NCBI RefSeq assembly: GCF_001429295.1
Contig: NZ_LMJL01000007.1
Location: forward strand, 796,835 to 860,834
Reading direction: 5' to 3'
Origin: Flavobacterium sp. Root935
Lineage (GTDB): Bacteria > Bacteroidota > Bacteroidia > Flavobacteriales > Flavobacteriaceae
DNA: 64,000 nt
The position numbers and the translations under genes are program-made. Within the stretch, counting starts at the first letter, position 1; every line of letters begins with the position of its first letter. Positions 1 to 8,289 of the stretch are shown here, piece by piece. Under the pieces are notes generated by a model. The model saw only the letters and a list, made by a program, of their open reading frames with translations. It did no database searches and had not been told where the DNA came from.

Positions 1-2
1 TT

Positions 3-440
3 CTATTTAAGGTACAAATAATGATTAAAATAATCAATTATAGCTTTTCCTTCCAATAAAACATCGGCACCAATAATACCATGAACAGGTTTAGCTTTAA
101 AAGATTCTAGAGCTTCGTTTACATGAGAAAGATCAAAAATAACAATACTGAAATCCTTGTTTTTCCAAGATCCTAACTGCAATTTATTTTGAGACGAAAT
201 CTGCGTTTTCATGCCGCTTCCGCCTGCTCCAGATGCTTTTGTTTTTGAATTTTTTGCAGCCAATTCAAAAAGTTCAATACTTTCAAAACCCACGCACGTA
301 TTAGATGCGCCGGTATCTAAAATGAAATTGCCAGAGACACCATTAATTTTGGCTTTTATCTGTAAATGCTGCGTTTTAGTTATCTTGAATTTTATTTTTT
401 TGTAATTCTCTGTTTTGAGAATTTCGTGAAGATTTTCCAT
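3..440 (-). CDS. Retropepsin-like aspartyl protease (clan AA), 145 aa
   Basis: Single-domain aspartic protease of the retroviral/PerP type, expected to act as a homodimer because it carries only one Asp-Thr-Gly motif. The active-site motif LDTGAS is at residues 41-46 (Asp42), a Gly-rich flap-like stretch SGAGGSGM lies at 70-77, and the second hydrophobic-Gly motif GIIGADVL lies at 121-128, which is the normal order for the family. There is no signal peptide, so it is probably cytoplasmic. I chose the Met at 440; a longer form starting at 473 would add only 11 residues. Either start lies inside the 3' end of the upstream CHAT gene (overlap 65-98 nt), so the two are probably co-transcribed and translationally coupled. 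The reading frame closes at the window edge and is complete. Substrate unknown; a role in processing a neighbour protein is inference. Confidence 0.8.
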   Translation of the reverse strand: MENLHEILKTENYKKIKFKITKTQHLQIKAKINGVSGNFILDTGASNTCVGFESIELFELAAKNSKTKASGAGGSGMKTQISSQNKLQLGSWKNKDFSIVIFDLSHVNEALESFKAKPVHGIIGADVLLEGKAIIDYFNHYLYLK

Positions 441-3051
441 TTCTGTAATGATTGAAAACCAAAAATAAGCCAATTACAGCCAAAAAACTAATGATATAGA
501 AGATATAATTTGTTGGTTTTTCTGCTTCTTCAATAGTTCCGTAATACACAAAAGCACTCCAATAATAAGGTGACTTTTTTGCATTGGGAATTGATTTATT
601 GTTTAAATAATCCAGTTTTGCATTGGTATTAGCTTCAAAATAAGGAACATCTTTTTGAATGTTTTTATAAAAATCCGACATAAAAACCGAAGTCGTAAAA
701 TCATTTACTTTCCATAAAGAAAATAATAAATTTTGTGCTCCTGCAAATTGAAAACCTCTCGCAATACTCATTGCGCCTTCTGCTTTATACAATTTACCAA
801 TACCGGTTTCGCAGGCACTTAAAACCACTAAATCTGGATTGATATGAAGATTATACAATTCAGAATACAGAATTTCCTGATCGTAAAATTTAATACTTGC
901 AGGAGTTTCAATATCGCCAGAAGATGCATGTGTGCTCAAATGAAGCATGGAATAGTGAGAGGCATTGTTTGTAAAATTAGTAAAACTTGCATTTGAATTT
1001 TCTAAATATTTTCCGCTAAAACTACTTCGGATAGATTCCATTTCTTTCTTGGAGTAACGAAGTTCAAAAGCCGATTTTTCAAAAACAGGAAAAATTCCTA
1101 AAACCGTTTTTTTCGAGTTAGAAATTGGTTTTGAGTTGAGGTAAATATTTGCCGACGTATTATAAGCAATCTTGAAATCGTTCAATAAATAATTCATTTT
1201 GCTAAAATTCGTCGTATTTGATTCTCGAGTAATTAAAGCTTCAAAAGGAAGAAAATTTAAGATTCCGTCAGGAACAATAATAAGGTTTTGATTAACATGA
1301 TTCGTAGGCAATTTCAATACATCATAAGCTATTTTAGCATAATGATTATAACCTGAAATATCATTTGTAATTGCTTCAGGACTATTAAAATAGTTTATGA
1401 ATTGAACAATTTTTGGAATTGCAATATCAGTAATATTAATATGGTTTAAAGCAATTCGGTTGTTTTGTAAAATGAAGAAATAGAGGTTTTCGGATCCCAT
1501 AAGATAATAAACCATCATCGCTTTATCATTTTCCAATTTCTTAAATAATGCTTTCAAATCACATTTTTCAGGAATGTAATCTGGGTTTTCAGATTGGATT
1601 TTTTTTAGTGAAATCATCAATTCATTTTGCTTTTTTATAAATTGATTGATCTTCAAAATATCAGCAGAATCTCCTTTTTGCTGTTCTTTTATAATATTAT
1701 TATTTAGATTTTGAAGTTTGTATAAAAGTTGTTTTTCATCTGTCGAAGCATTTTTAATAGTAGAGTGATAACTTTTTAAAATCCCAGCTTTTGTATTTTC
1801 AGCCAATTGAAAAGCCTTTTCCAAATATGAAGTTTTGCCTTCTTTTTTAAACAATTCATTACAAATAGAAAAGCATTTTTCGGTACGATTTCGAGATCGC
1901 AGCTGCATCAGGATTTTAGAATTTTCATAAACTAAACTGTTCATCATTAGATCTTCGATATAAAAAGACATATCAAAAGCTATAAGAGCCTTTTTGGGCT
2001 GATTTATCCTTAAAATTTCGGCTTGAAGATCGAGCGCATCAACCAAGACTGTTTCTGCATACAATTGATTTTTCGCTGGAAGAACATTTTTTGAATTGTA
2101 ATTTGGAATCAATGTTTTAAAAACGACAGCAATTTGCTTTGTACTTTCTTCATATTTTTCTTCATCAAAAAGCAGTAAAGCTTTTTCATAATAAAGTTTA
2201 GCTAGTTTTCTAGGCTGCTGATTTGCTGTCTGCAAAAATAATTTTTCAGCTTTTTCTAAATAAGATTTTGCAGCATCAAAATTTTGTCTTTGACGATTTA
2301 GAGCAGCAAGATTTCGATAGGAACTTGATAAGGTTTCCGATTGATTTTTTTCGGTTTGAAGATATTTTATCGAAGATTCAAATGCTTTCGTAGCGTTTTG
2401 ATGAGTTTCTGGTCTCATTAAATCTCCTGTAGAACTTAGCAGATAATTATTCCCCAGATTATTCCATAAAATTCCCTTTTGCAAATTGGATAATTTCTCC
2501 GTTTTTAAAGTCTTCTCTAAAAGTTCAATAGCCAAAGAAATTTTGCCTGAACTCTGATAAACATTTGATAAATTAAGAATTGCGGCAAACTTTTGTTTTT
2601 TTGCGTCAGGATAATTTTTAGAAGAATTTACGATAAAAAAGTATTGTTTTATGGTATTTTCTGCACTGTCATAGTCGCCTAAAACGGTATATAAATTTCC
2701 CAAAGGTTTTAAGCAGAACTCAATAATGTCGTAATCGCTTAGTTTATATTTTTGATAGATTTGCCACGCTTTTTCATAACTCGAAATCGCATTTTGAGTC
2801 TGCCCAAACTGATTTTCATAATATGCTTTATTGCAGTTTAGAATCACAATGGCCAGTAATTCATCTTTGGTTTTAGGTTTAGCGCTTTTCCAAAAATCAC
2901 TTTCAATATTTCTTAAATTTTGTAACGCTTCCGCGGAAGGATGAGCCGTAAAACCATCAATCGCATTATAAATTTTCTCAGCCTGATTTTGTCCAAAAAC
3001 ATTTAGACTCAGGAAAAGGAAAATAAAACCATATAAGCGATATAAGTTCAT
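376..3051 (-). CDS. TPR-CHAT domain protein, secreted caspase-like peptidase with C-terminal membrane anchor
   Basis: An 891-residue protein with an N-terminal signal peptide (residues 1-20, cut near VFG-Q), a long alpha-helical region of tetratricopeptide-like repeats (about 45-450), a coiled region, and a C-terminal CHAT domain (about 600-840). The caspase-type dyad is present: His708 in LHLSTHA and Cys747 in LSACETG, so the peptidase looks active. A single membrane segment follows near residues 853-873 (IFYIISFLAVIGLFLVF) with a basic tail, which would place the CHAT domain in the periplasm and the last 18 residues in the cytoplasm. TPR-CHAT proteins in other bacteria act as partner-activated proteases; here the target is unknown. 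It lies downstream of a PKD/beta-barrel gene and overlaps a second protease gene, divergent from an ECF sigma factor. Confidence 0.85.
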   Translation of the reverse strand: MNLYRLYGFIFLFLSLNVFGQNQAEKIYNAIDGFTAHPSAEALQNLRNIESDFWKSAKPKTKDELLAIVILNCNKAYYENQFGQTQNAISSYEKAWQIYQKYKLSDYDIIEFCLKPLGNLYTVLGDYDSAENTIKQYFFIVNSSKNYPDAKKQKFAAILNLSNVYQSSGKISLAIELLEKTLKTEKLSNLQKGILWNNLGNNYLLSSTGDLMRPETHQNATKAFESSIKYLQTEKNQSETLSSSYRNLAALNRQRQNFDAAKSYLEKAEKLFLQTANQQPRKLAKLYYEKALLLFDEEKYEESTKQIAVVFKTLIPNYNSKNVLPAKNQLYAETVLVDALDLQAEILRINQPKKALIAFDMSFYIEDLMMNSLVYENSKILMQLRSRNRTEKCFSICNELFKKEGKTSYLEKAFQLAENTKAGILKSYHSTIKNASTDEKQLLYKLQNLNNNIIKEQQKGDSADILKINQFIKKQNELMISLKKIQSENPDYIPEKCDLKALFKKLENDKAMMVYYLMGSENLYFFILQNNRIALNHINITDIAIPKIVQFINYFNSPEAITNDISGYNHYAKIAYDVLKLPTNHVNQNLIIVPDGILNFLPFEALITRESNTTNFSKMNYLLNDFKIAYNTSANIYLNSKPISNSKKTVLGIFPVFEKSAFELRYSKKEMESIRSSFSGKYLENSNASFTNFTNNASHYSMLHLSTHASSGDIETPASIKFYDQEILYSELYNLHINPDLVVLSACETGIGKLYKAEGAMSIARGFQFAGAQNLLFSLWKVNDFTTSVFMSDFYKNIQKDVPYFEANTNAKLDYLNNKSIPNAKKSPYYWSAFVYYGTIEEAEKPTNYIFYIISFLAVIGLFLVFNHYRNGKSSRNSQNRELQKNKIQDN

Positions 3052-3069
3052 ATTAAGCTGTTTTTTATT

Positions 3070-3165
3070 TCAAAGATATTCGCAAAGAGAGCTCAGAGAG
3101 GCACAAAATACGTTTATTTACTTTGTAAGTCTTTGCGAAAAAACTTTGCGTATCTCTGCGGCACA
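3070..3165. repeat. Intergenic word repeat (TTTGCG / CTCTGCGG family)
   Basis: The gap between the CHAT gene and the PKD gene is filled with words such as TTCGCAAAGA, GTCTTTGCGAAA, ACTTTGCGTATCTCTGCGG, arranged as partly complementary halves around an AT-rich centre. I recall similar strings as common intergenic repeats in Flavobacterium genomes. No gene seen in it. Confidence 0.5.
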
Positions 3166-3169
3166 ATCT

Positions 3170-5122
3170 CTAAAACTTCCAAATTCCATAAAACTGAAAA
3201 TAATTGAAATTCTGTTCAAAATTAATCACATATCGCGCGCCCAAACTCGGACCAATTCTGGCAAAACCAGCTGTAAAATCAAGCAGTAATCCAGTTTTAA
3301 AATTGGTAAAAGATTCTTTAGACGAACTCGATTCTGAGCGGGTATTGATAATATATTTATCGCTGTCGCCTTCAAAAAGATCTATTGTTCGATTGTAATT
3401 TTGTTGGGATGAAACATCAAAATTAGCCTGAATTCCAGCCCCGACTCCAAAGTAATTATTAATGTTGTAACGAATTAAAACAGGAACTTCCCAATTGACA
3501 TTTTTGTTTTCTGTTGAGGTCGTAACACGTTGCAATTGTTTTTGTCCGTTAGGATTCAGTACAGTCTCAGTTAGTACAGAAATATCGCTGTCGTATTTAT
3601 TTAATGCATTTTCCCACTCAACCTGCCAATAAAAGCGATACGATTTAAAAGGCGAAATTGTAGCGCCAACAAAATAACTGGTCGAATTTTCTAAATCTGG
3701 ATATAAATTGTAACCCGCTTTGGCACCAATCGAAATTCCAGGTAAGAATCGGGTAGTGGCATAATTGGTAATTATCGGTTCATTCTTGTCAAAAATAATG
3801 GCGGTTCTGCTTTTGGTTTTTACTTTATGAAAATCTTCTCCAAACTTCATCGAATATTTTACAAAACCTTTTGTAGAATCTTTTTCGTGCACATTTTTCT
3901 GTTCGCTTCCTGGAAGATAAATGTTTTTGAAGGTAAAAATGATTTGTTTCTGTTTGATAATCGTGTCAAGACAGCTTATAGTGGGTTCTTCGCCTTTAGG
4001 GCAAATTGGACATTCGGGATACATGCTTTCAATCTGGAAAGTTTTCTTGTCAAACATATCTGGGATATCAGTTTCTAAACGAATTTTTCGTGCCGGACCT
4101 TCTCCGTTATTCTGAAAACGGGTTTTAAAATTTACCCTTTTAAAACGCACCAATCTATAATTCATAAACCTTCCGTTAGATCCCATTTTGTTTGGATCGT
4201 GAGAAGTTACGATTTCCATTTCCAGATTTTTTACTTTATGGTTTTTATAACTTCGATTCGGAACAAAAATACCTCGCATCGTAACCGTTGCACTCGTGTC
4301 TTTAATCATTTCAGGAGTAGTTTTGAAAGTATAAAAAACATTTCGTGTTTCTCCTGGATTGGCATCATCAAATTCTAAAATAGAAACATTATGATATGTT
4401 TTATTGGCGTCTAATAACGAGGCATCCAAATCTTCTTCTGTAGTTGTATTTCGGTATTTTTTGGTTTTGAAATTTCCTTCGGCGGAAGCCATAAAATTAT
4501 TCGAATCGTTAAGATCATCAACCGCAGCAACTAAGTTTTCTTTTATTTCACGTTCGCCTGCATATGTTCTAAAGTCGCTTAATTCGAAATTGTTGTGTTT
4601 GAATTGCTTTTCATTATAAAATAAATAAAGCTTTCCGTTAGAAACATAATTTTCCAGATTTTGATAACTTACTACGACTACCATTTCCTGATCTGGAATA
4701 GGATCACAATTCTTAATAATCGCAAACCCATTCTGATCGGCAATTGAAGCGACATCGTTAAAATTCGTATCCGTAATATCATTTACTGCGACTTTCTTTG
4801 GGCGGGTTGCAGGCGGTTTTCCGTTGTCGTAATTGTTTGTTACAGCAAGTCTTGTGGTGTAATTTCCTTTCTTTTTGTACACATGTTTGGGTTCTGCTTC
4901 TTTGCTGTAATGTCCGTCGCCAAGTTCCCATAAATAAGAATAACTTGGTTTTGGTGCACCAGCAATCGGAATCAAAGGCGGTGTTTCAGGCTTAAAAATA
5001 ACCTGATTTCCGTTTTGTGTAAAACCAATATTGGCTCTTCGGGTTATGGTGTCTTTAACTTTTGTTTGTCCAATAGAATAAATGCTGAATAGAATAAAGA
5101 AAATAGACAGTTGTGGTTTCAT
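3170..5122 (-). CDS. PKD domain protein with C-terminal outer-membrane beta-barrel-like region
   Basis: A 650-residue exported protein. Signal peptide at residues 1-18 (FFILFSIYSIGQ). A PKD-type Ig fold is visible around 55-100 (YLWELGDGHYS followed by the HVYKKKGNYTTRLAV strand pair, the usual WdFGDG...HtY..pGtYtVtLtv pattern). A middle region of about 300 residues is not recognised. The last 190 residues alternate aromatic and polar residues and end in an aromatic residue (FQFYGIWKF), as outer-membrane beta-barrels do. It may sit in the outer membrane with the PKD domain facing outward or the periplasm. It is followed by the CHAT gene after 118 nt of repeat. A stem-loop lies between it and the upstream lipoprotein gene, so expression may be partly separate. 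Function unknown. Confidence 0.7.
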   Translation of the reverse strand: MKPQLSIFFILFSIYSIGQTKVKDTITRRANIGFTQNGNQVIFKPETPPLIPIAGAPKPSYSYLWELGDGHYSKEAEPKHVYKKKGNYTTRLAVTNNYDNGKPPATRPKKVAVNDITDTNFNDVASIADQNGFAIIKNCDPIPDQEMVVVVSYQNLENYVSNGKLYLFYNEKQFKHNNFELSDFRTYAGEREIKENLVAAVDDLNDSNNFMASAEGNFKTKKYRNTTTEEDLDASLLDANKTYHNVSILEFDDANPGETRNVFYTFKTTPEMIKDTSATVTMRGIFVPNRSYKNHKVKNLEMEIVTSHDPNKMGSNGRFMNYRLVRFKRVNFKTRFQNNGEGPARKIRLETDIPDMFDKKTFQIESMYPECPICPKGEEPTISCLDTIIKQKQIIFTFKNIYLPGSEQKNVHEKDSTKGFVKYSMKFGEDFHKVKTKSRTAIIFDKNEPIITNYATTRFLPGISIGAKAGYNLYPDLENSTSYFVGATISPFKSYRFYWQVEWENALNKYDSDISVLTETVLNPNGQKQLQRVTTSTENKNVNWEVPVLIRYNINNYFGVGAGIQANFDVSSQQNYNRTIDLFEGDSDKYIINTRSESSSSKESFTNFKTGLLLDFTAGFARIGPSLGARYVINFEQNFNYFQFYGIWKF

Positions 5123-5182
5123 AACTAGACAGTTTTGGGTTTTAAAATCATCAGAATCAATCTTAAAACAGGATTAAATGTA

Positions 5183-5216
5183 AAAAAAAGTGATGAGCAA
5201 ATCACCACTTTTTCTT
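5183..5216 (-). terminator. Stem-loop terminator after lipoprotein gene
   Basis: On the minus strand the sequence reads GTGAT, a six-base loop, ATCAC, then a run of eight T. It lies just past the stop of the lipoprotein gene that ends at 5234, so it is placed to terminate or attenuate transcription before the PKD gene. Flanking A and T runs make it partly bidirectional. Confidence 0.6.
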
Positions 5217-5233
5217 AAAAAAGCATTTGTAAG

Positions 5234-6217
5234 TTACTGAATGGCATTAATTGCAGCAACCAGCTGAGCTTCGGTACCGACTGTTGTTTCGGCAAGGGTA
5301 AAAGTGTAAACGTCATTGGCAGCAACGGTTACGGATTTTATCGCATATCTCCATTGGCCGTTATCTTCAGTCACAAAAATTACATGACAAGCTAATCCAA
5401 TAGGAATTTGTCCGTAATGTTCGCTAAATAAACCTGCAGGAGTAAAAGTATCAAGTTTAGCAAGTGCATTTGTTCCTTCGCCATCGTAAGAAAGGTAAAT
5501 GGCGCTGTTGTTATTATCATATCCTTCTGGTGCTTTGGCTAAAATTGTTGTTTTTGGTCTCGGATCGCTGTAAAAACGGTCAACATTTGTCCACCCAAAG
5601 TTTCCGAATGTTACATAATAATTGTTTCCTTCGCCTTGTACGCCGCCTTTTCCTCCAGTTCCGTCAGCGTTTGGTTTAGCTTCTCTCCAAGCCAATTCTC
5701 CAGCTTCGTCAATAACACCAGTCCACAAAGTCATTAAATTGTCAAAACCGTCAGTTAAAGCTGTTGGAACAATCATATTTAATGAGCAAGAAGTTTGAAG
5801 TTCTACACCGCCCTGCGTTGCTTTAATAAAGAATTCACCGCCAGAGATTAATAAATTTTTCTTTCCATCAGAAGTAATTCCCATTGTTGGTTTATTGGTA
5901 ACCAGCATATTTCCTTTGTCAAAGAGTTCGATATATTCAATATCTACTTGTCCAGTTACGGGATTTCCGTTTTTGGTCAAACAATCTCCGTTAATGTAAA
6001 GCTTTACACCCTTTGCGGAAGTTAAAGTTACCACTCCATTTCCCGCGGTCATGGTAAAATTTTGAGTATTTCTTTTTACACCTTTTTCATTAATGCTTTT
6101 AAACGATGCCGAAGTTGGAGGTGAAAGTTTAATATCATCTCCGTCGCTGTTATCGCAGCTGGCGAAAGTTGTCATTGCTATTATTAAAAGACCGATTTTT
6201 TTAAAATTTGTTTTCAT
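5234..6217 (-). CDS. Putative lipoprotein, 327 aa, unknown function
   Basis: Signal peptide with a lipobox ending at Cys21 (MTTFASC) followed by an acidic DNSDGDD stretch, as in Bacteroidota surface or periplasmic lipoproteins. The rest is beta-rich with few recognisable motifs; a segment near 75-100 (GVKLYINGDCLTKNG) resembles the start of beta-sandwich surface proteins. I do not recognise the family. It is the first long gene of the minus-strand block and has two copies of the GGGTAACAA element upstream (101 and 164 nt before its start), so it is the best candidate for direct control by the neighbouring ECF sigma factor. Confidence 0.7.
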   Translation of the reverse strand: MKTNFKKIGLLIIAMTTFASCDNSDGDDIKLSPPTSASFKSINEKGVKRNTQNFTMTAGNGVVTLTSAKGVKLYINGDCLTKNGNPVTGQVDIEYIELFDKGNMLVTNKPTMGITSDGKKNLLISGGEFFIKATQGGVELQTSCSLNMIVPTALTDGFDNLMTLWTGVIDEAGELAWREAKPNADGTGGKGGVQGEGNNYYVTFGNFGWTNVDRFYSDPRPKTTILAKAPEGYDNNNSAIYLSYDGEGTNALAKLDTFTPAGLFSEHYGQIPIGLACHVIFVTEDNGQWRYAIKSVTVAANDVYTFTLAETTVGTEAQLVAAINAIQ

Positions 6218-6277
6218 AATTTCTAGTTTTATAAATCTGGCTTGATTGTTTCAAGTGGTTTTCAGATTCTGGTTATT

Positions 6278-6381
6278 AATTTTATAGTTAAATCAATTTG
6301 GGTTTAATTTTGTTACCCTCAGTTTTGAATTATTTTTTAAGCTTATATGGTTATATCAATTGGCTTTAAAATTTGTTACCC
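6278..6381 (-). promoter_or_regulatory. Two direct copies of a GGGTAACAA element (candidate ECF sigma promoters)
   Basis: Reading the minus strand, GGGTAACAA begins at 6381 and again at 6318. In both copies the second block AATTGAT(A/T)TAAC begins exactly 20 nt from the first G, and the sequence continues similar for about 40 nt. The AAC-containing first block looks like the -35 region used by ECF sigma factors. Both copies point toward the lipoprotein gene that starts at 6217. Function as promoters is inferred from position and repetition. Confidence 0.5.
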
Positions 6382-6399
6382 ATTTATTTGTTTTTTTAT

Positions 6400-6699
6400 T
6401 TAGGCAGAAAGGCATTTATCTTCAAATAGATTTCCGTCTTCGTCAACAGCTACGAGAATATCTTTCTTTTGAGAGAAATTTAGAATGAGATAAATCCAGA
6501 CAATTATCCAGAAACCTAAAGTCATACAACTGATAAATAAATGAAGGGAATGATTTATGGCTTTTTTTTCTTTAGACAAAACCACATAAGGCAGTTTCTC
6601 ATTATGTTCTGTAATTACAAAACCGCTGCGAGTTTTGGCTGCGATTATCTCGTAGAATCGATCTGTGTTTTTTTCGTTTACAAATTGGTAACTTTCCAT
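6400..6699 (-). CDS. Small membrane protein, 99 aa, unknown function
   Basis: One clear hydrophobic segment at about residues 53-75 (LFISCMTLGFWIIVWIYLIL) separates a soluble N-terminal half from a short acidic tail. I do not recognise a family. I chose the Met at 6699 over one at 6756, because a third GGGTAACAA element starts at 6772 on the same strand; if that is a promoter, transcription would begin near 6737, downstream of the longer start. The gene lies between the sigma factor gene (divergent) and the lipoprotein gene (same strand, 182 nt away), and likely belongs to the same regulon. Confidence 0.6.
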   Translation of the reverse strand: MESYQFVNEKNTDRFYEIIAAKTRSGFVITEHNEKLPYVVLSKEKKAINHSLHLFISCMTLGFWIIVWIYLILNFSQKKDILVAVDEDGNLFEDKCLSA

Positions 6700-6735
6700 T
6701 TCTTTTAATTTTTTAAAGGTTTTTAAAAGACTTTT

Positions 6736-6772
6736 GTTTTCATAAATACAATTCATTGCATTATTGTTACCC
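6736..6772 (-). promoter_or_regulatory. Third GGGTAACAA element (candidate ECF promoter)
   Basis: On the minus strand GGGTAACAA starts at 6772 and an AATTG block follows 19 nt from its first base, nearly the same spacing as in the pair at 6381 and 6318. It points toward the small membrane protein gene with its start 73 nt downstream. Inferred, not proven, promoter. Confidence 0.45.
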
Positions 6773-6828
6773 TTTGTTTTGAAGTTTTATGAGATTCTTT
6801 TTTTACATTAGTATTAAAATAGCTTTCT

Positions 6829-7413
6829 ATGGATCAAAATAAAATTCATCCTGACCAAAAATATATCGTTGGACTTGCCGCAAATGATTCGGTGGTTATT
6901 GAAATGATATATAAAAAGTTCGCTCCAAAAGTAGTTTTGTTTATAACCAACAATTCTGGAGATAAGGATCAGGCGCAGGATGTGATTCAGGAAATTATGA
7001 TACTGCTTTTTAATCAGGCGAAAGCCAATGCACTTCAATTGACTTGTCCGTTTGATGCTTACTTTTTCTTACTATGCAAAAGACGCTGGCTCAATGAGCT
7101 GAAAAAATCATCGAATAAAGGGGTAACAATTCTAGAAGATGTTTTATCTATCAATGAATCTGCGCATGACTTGATTGCACAAACGGAAGAATTTGACGAA
7201 AAACAAAAGCTTTTTGACACCATGTTTCAGAAACTGGGAGAAAAATGCCAAGAAGTTTTAAAACTCAGTTTTACTTTAAAATCAATGGAAGAAGTGGCCG
7301 AAAAACTCAATGTAACTTACGGCTATGTTCGGAAAAAGAAATCGTTATGTGTTGGGCAGTTAACGCAATGGATTCAGGAAGCGAAAAATTTTAACTCTTT
7401 AAAAAACAAGTAA
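6829..7413 (+). CDS. ECF-type RNA polymerase sigma-70 family sigma factor, 194 aa
   Basis: Two-domain sigma factor of extracytoplasmic-function size. Sigma region 2 covers about residues 20-90, with the helix pattern of KDQAQDVIQEIMILLF near 44-60. Region 4 with its helix-turn-helix covers about 125-180 (KCQEVLKLSF followed by SMEEVAEKLNVTYGYVRKKK). No regulatory extension is present. Only 2 nt separate its stop from the next start, so it is co-transcribed with a TPR membrane protein that is its probable anti-sigma factor or sensor. It is divergent from a block whose promoters carry a repeated element; its own upstream region does not carry that element on the same strand. It probably directs RNA polymerase to the divergent CHAT/PKD block, by inference. 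Confidence 0.85.
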   Translation: MDQNKIHPDQKYIVGLAANDSVVIEMIYKKFAPKVVLFITNNSGDKDQAQDVIQEIMILLFNQAKANALQLTCPFDAYFFLLCKRRWLNELKKSSNKGVTILEDVLSINESAHDLIAQTEEFDEKQKLFDTMFQKLGEKCQEVLKLSFTLKSMEEVAEKLNVTYGYVRKKKSLCVGQLTQWIQEAKNFNSLKNK

Positions 7414-7415
7414 TC

Positions 7416-8141
7416 ATGAACGAAGAACGCTATATCTTATTTGATCAATATCTTCAAGGCGAACTGACCGTTGATGAAAGAGCTAATTTGGAGAAACAAT
7501 TAGCTGAAGATCCAGAATTGGCATCGGCATTAGAGAGTTTCAAAGAAATGCATTTTCAATTGGAAAATAAATTCGGACAAGAGCAGGATCGAGAAATTTT
7601 TAAAGAAAACCTAAGCCGAATTTCAGATAAATATTTTAATAAAAATAAAGGAAAAGTAGCTTCCCTTAAACCTTGGTACTACGTTGCGGCAGCGTCGGCA
7701 GCTATTTTATTCGGATTGTTTTTCTTTGATTATAATGAGAATCCGTCGTTTGATGATTATAATCATCCAGAAAGTGCCTATTTTACTGAAAGAGGTGTTT
7801 CTGAAGAAACTTTAAAACAAGCAGAGGATAATTTTAACGGAAAAAGATATGCAAAAGCAATTCCGCTTTTTGAAGCAATTTTAAAAGAAAATACATCTCC
7901 TGAAATTCAATATTTTTATGGTATTTCTTTGGTTGAAGAAAGTCAGTACAATAAAGCAGAAAGTATTTTTAAAGAATTGCAAGCAGGGAATTCTGCTTAC
8001 AAGGAAAAAGCAAAATGGAATCTGGCATTATCCAAATTAAAACAAAAAGATTATAAAGCCTGCAAAGAGATTCTTCAGACTATTTCTCAGGATTATGAAG
8101 ATTATGATGAAGTAGAACAGCTTTTAGATGAGTTGAATTAA
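7416..8141 (+). CDS. TPR membrane protein, probable anti-sigma factor or sensor, 241 aa
   Basis: The N-terminal 80 residues form an acidic helical cytoplasmic domain beginning with YILFDQYLQGELTVDER, which resembles the N-terminal helices of zinc-less anti-sigma proteins in Bacteroidota. One membrane segment follows at about residues 87-104 (WYYVAAASAAILFGLFFF), then about 130 residues of tetratricopeptide-like repeats (EDNFNGKRYAKAIPLFEAIL, FYGISLVEESQYNKAESIFK, NLALSKLKQKDYKACKEIL) that would lie in the periplasm. It follows the sigma gene by 2 nt. The arrangement suggests a transmembrane switch in which the periplasmic TPR domain senses or is cleaved by a partner. Anti-sigma activity is inferred from topology and context. 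Confidence 0.75.
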   Translation: MNEERYILFDQYLQGELTVDERANLEKQLAEDPELASALESFKEMHFQLENKFGQEQDREIFKENLSRISDKYFNKNKGKVASLKPWYYVAAASAAILFGLFFFDYNENPSFDDYNHPESAYFTERGVSEETLKQAEDNFNGKRYAKAIPLFEAILKENTSPEIQYFYGISLVEESQYNKAESIFKELQAGNSAYKEKAKWNLALSKLKQKDYKACKEILQTISQDYEDYDEVEQLLDELN

Positions 8142-8202
8142 TTAAAAATAAAAGCAAATTTGAAAATAAATTAAAAAATTTCCTGCTTTTACGTGAAACC
8201 TC

Positions 8203-8246
8203 AATCGAATTTAGATTTTTAGTTCTAAATTCGATTTTGTTTTTAT
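8203..8246 (+). terminator. Intrinsic terminator after sigma/TPR operon
   Basis: A perfect 13-bp stem (AATCGAATTTAGA with TCTAAATTCGATT) closes an 8-nt loop and is followed by a T-rich run. It ends the sigma/TPR pair about 60 nt after the stop codon. Confidence 0.75.
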
Positions 8247-8289
8247 AAGAATTGCCACCAAAACAACCAAAACTAACCAACCCAAGTCG

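Noticed and set aside
7121-7129. GGGTAACAA on the plus strand inside the sigma factor gene
   Set aside because: Inside coding sequence and lacks the AATTG block at 19-20 nt spacing; likely chance.
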